A stretch of 64,000 bases of DNA from Rufibacter roseus (GTDB lineage: Bacteria; Bacteroidota; Bacteroidia; Cytophagales; Hymenobacteraceae), in NCBI RefSeq assembly GCF_001647285.1, contig NZ_LRML01000003.1, positions 434,001 through 498,000 of the forward strand, read 5' to 3'. This document shows positions 43,556 to 52,469 of this stretch, piece by piece; within the stretch, counting starts at the first letter, position 1, and each line of letters starts with the position of its first letter. Position numbers and translations under genes: made by a program. The notes under the pieces are model-generated. The model did not search any database. It saw nothing but the letters and a program-made list of their open reading frames with translations, and was not told the DNA's origin.

Positions 43556-45763
43556 TTGGCTACCGCTCCTAAAATTCTGCTCATTACGCCGCCGCTCACG
43601 CAGCTCAACACGCCCTACCCCGCCACGGCCTACATCAAAGGCTTTTTGCGCGGACGCGGGTTTGACGTAACGCAGGCAGATTTTGGGCTGGAGCTGGTAC
43701 TGCGGCTGTTCTCACGTAAAGGACTGCAGCAGGTGTTTCAGACAATTCTGGACGGAGCGTATGATTTGTCAGACAACAGCCAGCGTATGCTGCGCTTGCG
43801 CAAGTCTTATCTGGACACCATTGAGCCGGTTATCAAGTTCTTGCAGGGCCGCGACAGCACCTTGGCGCACCCAATTGCCATGGGTGCCTATTTACCCGAG
43901 GCCAGTCGCTTTCTGCAGTTGGCAGATTTGGAAGAAGCTTTCGGGACGATGGGCATTTCAGACAAAGCCCGTCACCTGGCTACGCTTTACTTAGAAGATT
44001 TAGCCGATTTAATAAAAGAGACCGTTTGCCCGCATTTCGGTTTTAGCCGCTACGCCGATAAACTGGCCATGAGCGCCACTTCGTTTGACCCGCTGGAGGA
44101 AGAACTGCAAACGAAGCCAAATCTGGTAGACCAAATGCTACTGGATATTCTGGACGAACGTCTGCAGGAGGCCCAACCCGATGTAGTTGGTTTCTCCGTT
44201 CCGTTTCCGGGTAACCTGTACGGTGCGCTGCGGCTGGCGCAGTTCATCAAGCAGAAGTACCCGCACATTAAAACGCTCATGGGCGGCGGCTACCCCAATA
44301 CTGAATTAAGAACCCTACGCGAGCCGCGCATTTTCAAGTACATTGACTACATCACCTTAGATGATGGTGAGGGTCCGTGGTTAAAGCTACTGGAGCATTT
44401 TCAGGGGCAGCGTCACGTGGAACAGCTGCAGCGCACGTTCCTTTTCCTAAATGGAGAAGTACAATACATCAACGGCTCCGCCGATGCTGATATTCCGCAC
44501 ACTGAGGTGGGCACTCCAGACTACAGCGACTTGAAGATACACGAGTACCTGAGCGTGGTGGAGGTGCTGAACCCCATGCACCGCCTCTGGAGCGACGGCC
44601 GCTGGAACAAACTCACCGTAGCCCACGGCTGCTACTGGAAACGCTGCTCTTTCTGTGACATCACTTTAGATTACATATCCCGCTACGAAGCCGCTCCCGC
44701 CACTTTGCTGGTAGACCGTATTGAGCAGATTATTGCTCAAACGGGACAGACAGGTTTCCATTTTGTAGATGAAGCCGCTCCACCCTTGGCGTTGCGTGAT
44801 TTGGCCATTGAACTGCTGCGCCGGGGCGTGAAGATTACGTGGTGGGGAAACATCCGTTTCGAAAAAACCTTCTCCGCTGATTTGTGCCGCCTGCTGGCTG
44901 CCAGTGGTTGTATTGCCGTATCGGGTGGATTGGAAGTGGCCTCTGATAGGCTGCTGGCGAAGATGGAGAAAGGCGTGAGCATTGCCCAGGTGGCACGGGT
45001 GACACGCGACTTCACGGCTGCCGGCATCATGGTGCACGCGTATTTAATGTACGGTTTCCCTACCCAGACCGCGCAAGAAACCATAGACTCTCTGGAGGTA
45101 GTGCGGCAGCTGTTCGAGCAAAACGTGATTCAGAGTGGCTACTGGCACCGCTTCTCAATGACCGCCCACAGTCCCGTTGGCAAGAACCCAGAAAAATATG
45201 GCGTTGTAAAAGTGGGTCCCGAGCCTGGTCTCTTTGCCGACAATGATTTGTGGCACGACGACCCTAAAGGCGCTGACCATGAACTTTACGGCGCTGGCCT
45301 AGCGAAAGCACTGTACAACTACATGCACGGCATAGGACTAGAGGAACCGCTTTCGTTCTGGTTTGAATTTAAGGTTCCGCGCGTGTCGCTACCTAAAAAT
45401 ATGATAGCCCAGGCGGTAGAAGCCATTGGCAAACCAGATTCTGAGAAGCAGAACCTGCGCGTGCTGTGGCTGGGAAATGCGCCTGAAATAGAAGTAGTGA
45501 CCAAAACCAAAAAAGGTCGTACCTTCCAGAATGCCCTTCTCACGTTTGTGGAGAAAACCGAAGAATACGAAATCCGCACCTCGCCCGAGGTGGGCCAATG
45601 GCTGCACACTTGGCTTACCAGATTGTCAGAAGATTTAGGTACCAAGTTCCTGCTCAAGGATATGGCCACAGATTATCCAGAAGGACAGATGTTTACTTTT
45701 CAGGAGTTCCTGATTACAGATACTTGGCTGGAGCTGCGTGAGCGGGGACTGTTGATCGTCTAA
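43556..45763 (+). CDS. B12-binding-domain radical SAM protein
   Basis: This 735-residue enzyme starts at TTG 43556. An N-terminal cobalamin-binding-like domain (PDVVGFSVPFPGNLYGALRL and LMGGGYPNTE near residues 205-250) is followed by a radical SAM core with the cluster motif HGCYWKRCSFCDI (Cys359, Cys364, Cys367, spacing C-x4-C-x2-C). Downstream core strands follow (FVDEAAPPLAL, WWGNIRFEKTFS, GGLEVASDRLLAKMEKGVS). B12-dependent radical SAM enzymes often methylate unactivated carbons or make tetrapyrrole or natural-product precursors. No biosynthetic neighbours were found, so the substrate is unknown. Confidence 0.88.
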   Translation: MATAPKILLITPPLTQLNTPYPATAYIKGFLRGRGFDVTQADFGLELVLRLFSRKGLQQVFQTILDGAYDLSDNSQRMLRLRKSYLDTIEPVIKFLQGRDSTLAHPIAMGAYLPEASRFLQLADLEEAFGTMGISDKARHLATLYLEDLADLIKETVCPHFGFSRYADKLAMSATSFDPLEEELQTKPNLVDQMLLDILDERLQEAQPDVVGFSVPFPGNLYGALRLAQFIKQKYPHIKTLMGGGYPNTELRTLREPRIFKYIDYITLDDGEGPWLKLLEHFQGQRHVEQLQRTFLFLNGEVQYINGSADADIPHTEVGTPDYSDLKIHEYLSVVEVLNPMHRLWSDGRWNKLTVAHGCYWKRCSFCDITLDYISRYEAAPATLLVDRIEQIIAQTGQTGFHFVDEAAPPLALRDLAIELLRRGVKITWWGNIRFEKTFSADLCRLLAASGCIAVSGGLEVASDRLLAKMEKGVSIAQVARVTRDFTAAGIMVHAYLMYGFPTQTAQETIDSLEVVRQLFEQNVIQSGYWHRFSMTAHSPVGKNPEKYGVVKVGPEPGLFADNDLWHDDPKGADHELYGAGLAKALYNYMHGIGLEEPLSFWFEFKVPRVSLPKNMIAQAVEAIGKPDSEKQNLRVLWLGNAPEIEVVTKTKKGRTFQNALLTFVEKTEEYEIRTSPEVGQWLHTWLTRLSEDLGTKFLLKDMATDYPEGQMFTFQEFLITDTWLELRERGLLIV

Positions 45764-45765
45764 TT

Positions 45766-45804
45766 CTGTTTTTGACTTGTTTTCAGCAAAGTAAGCCGGA
45801 AACG
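45766..45804. repeat. P1 palindrome after the radical SAM gene
   Basis: CTGTTTTTGACTTGTTTTC followed by AGCAAAGTAAGCCGGAAACG, 3 bp past the stop codon; arms are diverged. Confidence 0.55.
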
Positions 45805-45829
45805 ACTTTTCTATTTAACATGGCTAACA

Positions 45830-45905
45830 TGGCGCAAGCGTCCGCTTGTGTCCTCATGCATTCCTGTGTTGCTATGCGTGCGGACACAAGCAGGCGCTTG
45901 TGCCA
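45830..45905. repeat. P2 inverted repeat, copy B (76 bp)
   Basis: TGGCGCAAGCGTCCGCTTGT on the left and ACAAGCAGGCGCTTGTGCCA on the right. The right arm has three changes against copy A; the loop region (TCATGCATTCCTG...) is clearly related to that of copy A. Confidence 0.93.
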
Positions 45906-46115
45906 TAAAAGGTCATGTAACTTCTGCCTAGAAACACTCAAAAGATAAAAAAATTATATTCAATAAAATAGATATTCAACAATAGGGGAAACTAAAGGAG
46001 TGGCTGTCATAACTTTAGACTTTTTAAATTAATTTCAGATGTGGTGCAACCAATTGGCACTCCCTAGAATCTGTATACTAAATCCAATCTTACATTCAAG
46101 ATTAAACCTTCATTT

Positions 46116-47519
46116 ATGAAAAAGCTTTTCTCCTTTTTATTTCTTTTTATCCTTACGCTTTCCTTCACTAGTTCCGCTCAATATTCTAGATGGCAACCTA
46201 TCACCTCCCCTCCGGTTACGGCTCAAGCCTTTGCTATCGGTAAGACCAACAATTATTTCTTCATGGCCAGTTATACCGAAGGCCTGTACCGCAGCACTAA
46301 CCAAGGAGCAAGCTGGCAGAGAATCAATTTCGACCCACAAGAACACAGGTTTTATGCGGTAGAAGTTCGGTCAGACGGAGTGGTTTTTGCGGGAGGCATA
46401 GGAGTTGTTTTCAAGTCTACTGACCACGGCGCCAACTGGACCAAACACTCTATTGGCGCCAACTCTGCGGTTACGCATATTGCGTTCCGCAGCAACGGGC
46501 ATGTACTTATTGGCACCCAGAATTTGATGCCAGATGCTTTGTCTTTACCACTTAAAGATGCTGGGGCTGGGGTTTTTCAGTCAACCGACAACGGTACTAC
46601 CTGGAGCACTCTCAACACTGGCATAGAAAATACCAGCAAAGCGGTGGGTGCCTTGGTGGAAGGTCCTGGTAACCACTTATACTTAGCGCTCCATGGCCAA
46701 GATGACGCAGAAACCGGCGGCGTGTACGTTTGGAAGAGTGGGGAAAATGCCTGGCAGAAAAAACCTTTTGTATTCAGTTTTCCTACCTATACCAACACCA
46801 TTGTGCCTACCGGCATTTTTGACATGGCTCTTGATGGCTTTGGAGGGCTTTACGTTACTGTTGAGGGGGTATCCGCTTTTTCTACCGGTGGAGCAAGAGT
46901 TTATATACAGGCCTTTCTTAAAACTACAGACGCCGGAACTACTTGGCAAGCCACTCACATTGTAGAAAACCCTACTACATATAACGTTGAGCCAGTACCT
47001 GAATCATTGTTTTTGGCGGGAACATCAAGTGCGTGGTCTGCCACCGTTTTAGCACATAAAAACAGTAATTTGGAGCAGGTTAGCGGATTGTACAACCTTA
47101 CCGAAACCAACACCTGGAATTATAACCCTGAAGCGAACCTGATCAGCTATTTCCCGATGCTCTTCGCGGAAGACTCCGAAGGCAATGTGTATGCGTTGGA
47201 AGCCAACAATGCCAAGCTGTACAAAACCTCTACCCTTACCTCCACGCCCGATGAGGTTACATTTACCACATCTAACGTTTTCCCCAACCCGGCTACAGAC
47301 CAAATGACAGCTGCATTTGAGCTTTCTAAGGCAGCAGACGTGCAGGTAACGGTTCTGGACATGGTAGGAAGGACTGTACGTGAAGTGGTCAAGGAGAAAT
47401 TACCGCAGGGCACGCACCAGTTTTCCTGGCATACTGATTCCGCTCCGGCTGGAACGTATTTGGTTAAGTTTTTGGTAGATGGCAAGGCGAAGGTGCACAA
47501 AGTAGCGGTGGTGAGATAA
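46116..47519 (+). CDS. Secreted T9SS cargo protein with BNR-type repeats
   Basis: This 467-residue exported protein has a signal peptide (MKKLFSFLFLFILTLSFTSS). BNR/Asp-box-like repeats (GLYRSTNQGASWQRI, VVFKSTDHGANWTKH, GVFQSTDNGTTWSTL) suggest a beta-propeller like sialidases or Vps10-type proteins. The C-terminal ~80 residues (VFPNPATDQMTAAFELSKA to GTYLVKFLVDGKAKVHKVAV) are a type A sorting domain for the type IX secretion system. It is therefore probably surface-attached or secreted. Catalytic residues of sialidases were not identified, so an adhesive or binding role is as likely. Confidence 0.9.
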   Translation: MKKLFSFLFLFILTLSFTSSAQYSRWQPITSPPVTAQAFAIGKTNNYFFMASYTEGLYRSTNQGASWQRINFDPQEHRFYAVEVRSDGVVFAGGIGVVFKSTDHGANWTKHSIGANSAVTHIAFRSNGHVLIGTQNLMPDALSLPLKDAGAGVFQSTDNGTTWSTLNTGIENTSKAVGALVEGPGNHLYLALHGQDDAETGGVYVWKSGENAWQKKPFVFSFPTYTNTIVPTGIFDMALDGFGGLYVTVEGVSAFSTGGARVYIQAFLKTTDAGTTWQATHIVENPTTYNVEPVPESLFLAGTSSAWSATVLAHKNSNLEQVSGLYNLTETNTWNYNPEANLISYFPMLFAEDSEGNVYALEANNAKLYKTSTLTSTPDEVTFTTSNVFPNPATDQMTAAFELSKAADVQVTVLDMVGRTVREVVKEKLPQGTHQFSWHTDSAPAGTYLVKFLVDGKAKVHKVAVVR

Positions 47520-47568
47520 AAGCTTAACCAAAACTGACTATCTGCTTTCACCTTTTGGCTGAAGCATC

Positions 47569-47620
47569 AAGTGGTCCTGTTTTTGGGGTGTTTTCACGAA
47601 ACACAAAACAGGACCACTTA
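47569..47620. terminator. Bidirectional hairpin carrying a P1-like centre
   Basis: AAGTGGTCCTGTTTT and AAAACAGGACCACTT are perfect outer arms, with an inner GTGTTTTCACGAAACAC. It separates the convergent T9SS and GNAT genes. Confidence 0.8.
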
Positions 47621-47622
47621 AT

Positions 47623-48147
47623 TTATTTACGCACTTCCCGCTGCATGTATAAATCGCGCTGCACGTCTTGACCCAAGATAAACTCCAGTTCCCCCACTTC
47701 TCTGAAATCAAACTTCTGGTAGAATTTGATAGCTCGATCATTGTTTTCCCAGACCGTGAGCCACACCACGTCATGGCCTTTTTCATAGGCTCGGGCTATG
47801 CTCATGTGCATGAGTTGGTGACCCAGTCCGTGGCCCGTCCAGGCATTCAGCAGGTACAGTCGGCTAATCTGGAAGGGGCTTTTACCCGTTATTTCTGGTG
47901 GGGCTGGCGCGCTGCTCCACTTCACGTAACCTACGGCCTCTCCCCCGGCTTCTGCAATCAAGAATTCGGTATTGGGGTCAGCTAACTCCGCGGCTTGTAT
48001 TTCGGGCGAATAAATGGTGGGGCGGAAGGCTTCCATGTCCTCGGGTTTATTATATCGCGCGAAAGCTTCCTCAAACGTGCGCCAGCCTAGGTCTGAGAGT
48101 AAGCGGGCATCTGAGGAGAGGGCGGGGCGAAAGGTGAAAGTGCTCAA
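47623..48147 (-). CDS. GNAT-family N-acetyltransferase
   Basis: This 174-residue acetyl-CoA-dependent acetyltransferase has a GNAT fold with FLIAEAGGEAVGYVKWSSAP in the core and the acetyl-CoA-binding segment ISRLYLLNAWTGHGLGHQLM (Q/RxxGxG/A-type loop), then DVVWLTVWENNDRAIKFYQK with the C-terminal strand. The substrate (small molecule or protein) cannot be deduced. Confidence 0.9.
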   Translation of the reverse strand: MSTFTFRPALSSDARLLSDLGWRTFEEAFARYNKPEDMEAFRPTIYSPEIQAAELADPNTEFLIAEAGGEAVGYVKWSSAPAPPEITGKSPFQISRLYLLNAWTGHGLGHQLMHMSIARAYEKGHDVVWLTVWENNDRAIKFYQKFDFREVGELEFILGQDVQRDLYMQREVRK

Positions 48148-48205
48148 ATTTTATTGGATCAAATTAGATGTAAAGATACTTGGTAGAGGCCTCTATTGAG
48201 AAACT

Positions 48206-48244
48206 TTGTTTTTAAGCTAGTTTCTGAAAAACAGGCTAAAAAAG
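48206..48244. repeat. P1 palindrome upstream of the GNAT gene
   Basis: TTGTTTTTAAGCTAGTTTC followed by TGAAAAACAGGCTAAAAAAG, in the space between the divergent GNAT and paoA genes. Confidence 0.65.
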
Positions 48245-48376
48245 AGTATTTGGTTCAAATCTAACGTGCTCTGTACGCTCACAACAGTACAAAGACTGCT
48301 TCACCCAATTTAAATTGATTCTCTCTCCTTATTTGGGTAATATGCTTTCCCAAACGAGACTATAATTTCCACACAT

Positions 48377-49030
48377 ATGGCCTTTGAAAAAGATTGCCCC
48401 CACGCTTTGCCAGAGAGCAGCGACCACAAACCGCCGCACGAAGCCCGAAGAATGTTTCTGAAGCAGTCGTCTATTCTGACGGCCTTTGCCTTAACCCCGG
48501 GCGTAGCCGTAAAAGCCGCAGACCTGAAGTTCGAGGAAAAAGTGGCTGCTGCTTTTGAACAAGTGAAAGTGACGCTGGAAATCAACGGAAAGAAACACAA
48601 GCTTTCACTTGAGCCCCGCACTACTTTACTGGACTTGCTACGGGAAAGACTACAACTAACCGGCACCAAAAAAGGCTGTGACTACGGCCAATGCGGCGCC
48701 TGCACCGTGCACGTAGACGGGCAGCGGGTAAACTCCTGCCTCACGCTGGCCGTGATGCAAGACGGCAAAAAAGTCACCACCATTGAGGGTTTAGCCGATG
48801 GCGATAACCTGCACCCCATGCAAGAAGCTTTCATTAAGCACGACGGGTTCCAGTGTGGCTATTGCACCCCTGGTCAGATTATGAGCGCAGTAGCCTGCAT
48901 AAGAGAGGGCCACGCTGATTCTGACGAGGAGATACGTGAATACATGAGCGGCAACATCTGCCGGTGCGGGGCTTACCCAAACATAGTGAACGCCATCAAG
49001 GAAGTTAAAAACGGAGGGCTGAAAGTATGA
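48377..49030 (+). CDS. paoA: Aldehyde oxidase iron-sulfur subunit PaoA, Tat-exported
   Basis: This 217-residue small subunit carries two [2Fe-2S] clusters that pass electrons from molybdenum to FAD. It has a twin-arginine motif EARRMFLKQSS (Arg24-Arg25), so the complex is folded before export. The plant-type cluster is CDYGQCGACTVHVDGQRVNSC-like near residues 99-119, and the second is CGYCTPGQ and CRCG. It is first in paoABC, overlapping paoB by 4 bp. Confidence 0.93.
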   Translation: MAFEKDCPHALPESSDHKPPHEARRMFLKQSSILTAFALTPGVAVKAADLKFEEKVAAAFEQVKVTLEINGKKHKLSLEPRTTLLDLLRERLQLTGTKKGCDYGQCGACTVHVDGQRVNSCLTLAVMQDGKKVTTIEGLADGDNLHPMQEAFIKHDGFQCGYCTPGQIMSAVACIREGHADSDEEIREYMSGNICRCGAYPNIVNAIKEVKNGGLKV

Positions 49031-50010
49031 ACCAGTTCCAATACGTTCGGCCTACCAAAAACAAGGCGGCCATTGACACAGTTACCAAAGACCCTAACGC
49101 CACATTCATAGCGGGCGGCACTAACCTACTGGACCTCATGAAACGTGGTGTAGTAATGCCAGAGAAGCTGGTAGATATCAACAAACTACCCCTCCGAAAG
49201 ATCGAGAAAGAAAGCGGTGCGGTTCGCATTGGGGCGCTGGCCCTGAATGGTGTGGTGGCTGAGGACAAGCTGGTGCTGGAAAAGCATCCGCTGCTGGCGC
49301 AAGCTTTAGACGCCGGGGCTTCGGCTCAGCTCCGGAACATGGCCACCGTGGGCGGAAACATGATGCAGCGCACCCGCTGCCCGTATTTTTATGACACTGC
49401 CCTGCCCTGCAATAAACGGGAGCCCGGCACCGGCTGCAGCGCTATAGAGGGGTACAACCGCATGCACGCCATCTTCGGGTTCAGCGATAAATGTATTGCC
49501 ACGCACCCGTCTGATATGGGTGTAGCGTTGGCCGCATTAGATGCTACCGTGTTAGTTTCTGGTCCCAAAGGCGACAGAAAAATTCCGTTTGTAGATTTTC
49601 ACCGTCTGCCCGGCGACACACCCCAAATTGAAACGAACCTGCAGAAAGGGGAGCTCATTGTGGCGGTAGATGTTCCGGAGAACAACTTCGCCAAACATGC
49701 ACATTACCTCAAGGTACGTGACCGCGCTTCCTATGCTTTTGCTTTGGTTTCCGTAGCGGCAGCGCTGGACATTGAGAACAACACCATTAAAGATGCTCGT
49801 TTGGCCATGGGTGGGGTGGCACATAAGCCTTGGCGGTTGACAGAGGCCGAGAAAGCGTTGGTGGGTAAACCAGTGTCAGAGCATACGTTCAGACAAGCAG
49901 CCGAAGTGGCCATGCGCGGAGCCAGAGCTTTTGAACACAACCAATATAAGCTTAAGCTGGCACCTAACTCTATTGTTCAAGCATTAAAAACTGCGGCCGG
50001 GCTCGCCTAA
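49027..50010 (+). CDS. paoB: Aldehyde oxidase FAD-binding subunit PaoB
   Basis: This 327-residue middle subunit binds FAD (FIAGGTNLLDLMKRGV, ATVGGNMMQRTRC). The insert RCPYFYDTALPCNKREPGTG with following Cys is the extra [4Fe-4S]-binding loop seen in E. coli PaoB. It overlaps paoA by 4 bp and is followed by paoC after 11 bp, so subunits are made together. It has no own signal and would be exported with PaoA. Confidence 0.93.
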   Translation: MNQFQYVRPTKNKAAIDTVTKDPNATFIAGGTNLLDLMKRGVVMPEKLVDINKLPLRKIEKESGAVRIGALALNGVVAEDKLVLEKHPLLAQALDAGASAQLRNMATVGGNMMQRTRCPYFYDTALPCNKREPGTGCSAIEGYNRMHAIFGFSDKCIATHPSDMGVALAALDATVLVSGPKGDRKIPFVDFHRLPGDTPQIETNLQKGELIVAVDVPENNFAKHAHYLKVRDRASYAFALVSVAAALDIENNTIKDARLAMGGVAHKPWRLTEAEKALVGKPVSEHTFRQAAEVAMRGARAFEHNQYKLKLAPNSIVQALKTAAGLA

Positions 50011-50021
50011 TTTCAAAAAAT

Positions 50022-52268
50022 ATGAAAGATTATTTCTTCCAAGATACCATAGGAAAGCCGATGGACAGAGTAGACGGTAGGGTCAAAGTAACCGGCGCGG
50101 CCAAATATTCCGCTGAGATTGAACTGCCTAATATGGCGCACGGCGTGTTGGTGGGTAGCACCATCGCCAAGGGCCGCATCAAAAACATAGACACCAAGGC
50201 TGCCGAACGGGCACCGGGTGTTTTAGCCGTCCTCCACTACCAGAATGCACCAAAAGTGCCGGGTTACGTGCAGGCGGCGCACCCTACCGAGCCTAAACCA
50301 ATTGGGCAACCGCACCGCGTTTTCTACGACGATAAAGTTTACTTCAACGACCAGCCTATAGCGCTGGTGTTAGCCGACACCTTGGAGCGCGCGCATTACG
50401 CCGCCAAGTTGGTAAAAGCCAGTTATGAAGAGGAAAAGCACACTACCAATTTCGCTAAGAATACAGACAAAGCTATTCTGCCTACCGCAGCCAAGCGGAA
50501 CCCGCGCCACGGACTAAACGACTACGTGCGTGGCAAAGAAGATGCCTATAAAAACGAGCCACTGAAGATTGAAAGCGAATATGTTATTCCGTCGGAGATG
50601 CACAACCCGATGGAATTGCAGGCTATTGTGGCGCACTGGGAGGCCGATGACAAACTCACCGTCTATGATAAAACTCAAGCGGTAATTGGCACCCAGAACG
50701 CCTTTGCCCGCGAATGGAAGATTCCGGTGGAGAACGTGAAAGTAATTGCAACATACGTAGGCGGTGCTTTCGGGAACGGGCTGCACACTTGGCCACACGA
50801 AACAGCCGCCATTATCGGCGCAAAAAAACTAGGGCGCCCCGTGAAGTTGATGCTCACCCGCGAGCAAATGTTCACCATGGTAGGTTACCGTCCGCACGCC
50901 TGGCAGAAAGTAGGCATGAGCGCCACCCCAGACGGAAAGATTACCGCCATCACACACGAGGCCATTGGGCAGACTTCTTCTTACGAGGAATTCACGGAGA
51001 GCACGCTGCAGCAGACGCGCATGATGTACACCAGCCCCAACGTGACCACCCGTTACCGTATTCTTCCACTAGACATTAGCACTCCTATCTGGATGCGAGG
51101 CCCCGGCGAAGCGACGGGTGCATTTGCTCTGGAGTCTGCACTAGATGAAATGGCACACGTGCTTAAGATTGACCCACTGGAGTTCCGCCTGAAAAACTAC
51201 ACCGAGCGTGACCCTGAAAAGAACCTGCCCTGGTCCACTAAATTTCTGAAAGAAGCCATGCTAATGGGCGCAGAAAAGATTGGCTGGAGCAACCGCCCGA
51301 TGCAGCCCGGCACCCTCCGCGACGGTGAGTGGCAAGTGGGCTACGGTATGGGCGTTGGAACCTTTGGCGCACACCGTGGCCGTGCTACCGTTAAAGCAAC
51401 TTTGTACCCAGACGGCAAGGTAGTCATGCAATGCGCCACCACTGATATTGGTCCCGGCACTGGTACCGCCATGGTACAAATTGCCGCCGACAACCTTGGT
51501 GTTGCTCCTGAGCAAATTACGTTTGAGCTGGGGAGTTCGCTGTTTCCGCCCTCGCCCAGCCAAGGAGGTTCGGCTACCGTGGCCAGCGTGGGCTCTGCAG
51601 TACGGGCAGCCAGTATCGCGCTGAAGCAGAAACTAGCCTCCATGGCCACCGGAAACGCTGATTCTGGCTTCAGAGGTGCCAAGTTTGAAGACCTCACATT
51701 CCAGAACGGACAGGTTTCCCTAAATAATTCTCCGGGCACCAAACTAACATATAGTGATATTCTGAAGCAGCAGGGCCTGCCGGAGCTAGAAGTAACCGAA
51801 GAGTCTAAGCCGGGCGAGGAGCGGCAGAAGTATTCACTCTATTCTTACTCGGTACATTTTGCCGAGGTGAAAGTGCATCCGCTCACGGGGCAGGCACGGG
51901 TAACCAAAATGGTGTCCTGCGCCGATGCCGGCAAAATTGTGAATATGAAAACCGCCGGAAACCAGATGATTGGCGGTGCGGTGGGTGGCATAGGCATGGC
52001 CCTGACCGAGGGCGCCGTCATGGACGTCCGTTTCGGGCGGTACGTGACCAAAGACTTCGCTGAGTACCACGTACCTGTTCACGCCGACACGCCTCCCGTA
52101 GATGTCATTTTTGTGGACAAGCCTGACTTTATCAGCACACCAATGGGTACCAAAGGCATAGGAGAAATTGCCACCATTGGTGTAGCCCCAGCCATTGCCA
52201 ATGCTATCTTCAACGCTACCGGCAAACGGGTAAGAGAACTTCCTATTACACCTGATAAGCTGATCTAA
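50022..52268 (+). CDS. paoC: Aldehyde oxidase molybdenum-cofactor subunit PaoC
   Basis: This 748-residue catalytic subunit oxidises aldehydes to acids at a molybdenum centre. The family signature is spread through NPMELQAIVAHWEADDKLTV, GGAFGNGLHTWPHETAAIIG and the C-terminal GTKGIGEIATIGVAPAIANA with the catalytic Glu of GIGE. The length matches PaoC. A strong palindromic terminator follows. No paoD-type chaperone or molybdenum cofactor synthesis gene is in this window, so assembly depends on genes elsewhere. Confidence 0.94.
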   Translation: MKDYFFQDTIGKPMDRVDGRVKVTGAAKYSAEIELPNMAHGVLVGSTIAKGRIKNIDTKAAERAPGVLAVLHYQNAPKVPGYVQAAHPTEPKPIGQPHRVFYDDKVYFNDQPIALVLADTLERAHYAAKLVKASYEEEKHTTNFAKNTDKAILPTAAKRNPRHGLNDYVRGKEDAYKNEPLKIESEYVIPSEMHNPMELQAIVAHWEADDKLTVYDKTQAVIGTQNAFAREWKIPVENVKVIATYVGGAFGNGLHTWPHETAAIIGAKKLGRPVKLMLTREQMFTMVGYRPHAWQKVGMSATPDGKITAITHEAIGQTSSYEEFTESTLQQTRMMYTSPNVTTRYRILPLDISTPIWMRGPGEATGAFALESALDEMAHVLKIDPLEFRLKNYTERDPEKNLPWSTKFLKEAMLMGAEKIGWSNRPMQPGTLRDGEWQVGYGMGVGTFGAHRGRATVKATLYPDGKVVMQCATTDIGPGTGTAMVQIAADNLGVAPEQITFELGSSLFPPSPSQGGSATVASVGSAVRAASIALKQKLASMATGNADSGFRGAKFEDLTFQNGQVSLNNSPGTKLTYSDILKQQGLPELEVTEESKPGEERQKYSLYSYSVHFAEVKVHPLTGQARVTKMVSCADAGKIVNMKTAGNQMIGGAVGGIGMALTEGAVMDVRFGRYVTKDFAEYHVPVHADTPPVDVIFVDKPDFISTPMGTKGIGEIATIGVAPAIANAIFNATGKRVRELPITPDKLI

Positions 52269-52277
52269 TAGTGACCT

Positions 52278-52319
52278 AAACAGAGAAGCCGCTCCAGTAC
52301 TGGAGCGGCTTCTCTGTTT
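52278..52319 (+). terminator. 42-bp perfect palindrome terminating paoABC
   Basis: AAACAGAGAAGCCGCTCCAG and its complement form a 21-bp perfect palindrome with no loop spacer, 9 bp past the paoC stop, then T-rich sequence. Confidence 0.88.
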
Positions 52320-52337
52320 GATATTTTTCTCCTTTTC

Positions 52338-52410
52338 TGGCGCAAGCGTCCGCTTGTGTCCAACTATACTAGATTAGGAATACCGCGGACACAAGCGGAC
52401 GCTTGCGCCA
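52338..52410. repeat. P2 inverted repeat, copy C (73 bp)
   Basis: Perfect 24-bp arms TGGCGCAAGCGTCCGCTTGT(GTCC) and (GGAC)ACAAGCGGACGCTTGCGCCA enclose a 25-nt loop whose sequence (AACTATACTAGATTAGG...) differs completely from copies A and B. Confidence 0.95.
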
Positions 52411-52418
52411 GTGATTGT

Positions 52419-52458
52419 CTGTTTTTGGCCTACTTTTGAAAAAACAGGCTAGAAACAG
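52419..52458. repeat. P1 palindrome directly after P2 copy C
   Basis: CTGTTTTTGGCCTACTTTTG followed by AAAAAACAGGCTAGAAACAG, between P2 copy C and the end of the minus-strand lipoprotein gene. Confidence 0.72.
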
Positions 52459-52469
52459 ACGCTGAAAGA

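Noticed and set aside
43288-45905. Composite transposon carrying the radical SAM gene between P2 copies A and B
   Set aside because: No transposase, no clear target duplications, and copy C occurs singly elsewhere; the bracketed arrangement may be chance. Kept only as a comment on P2.
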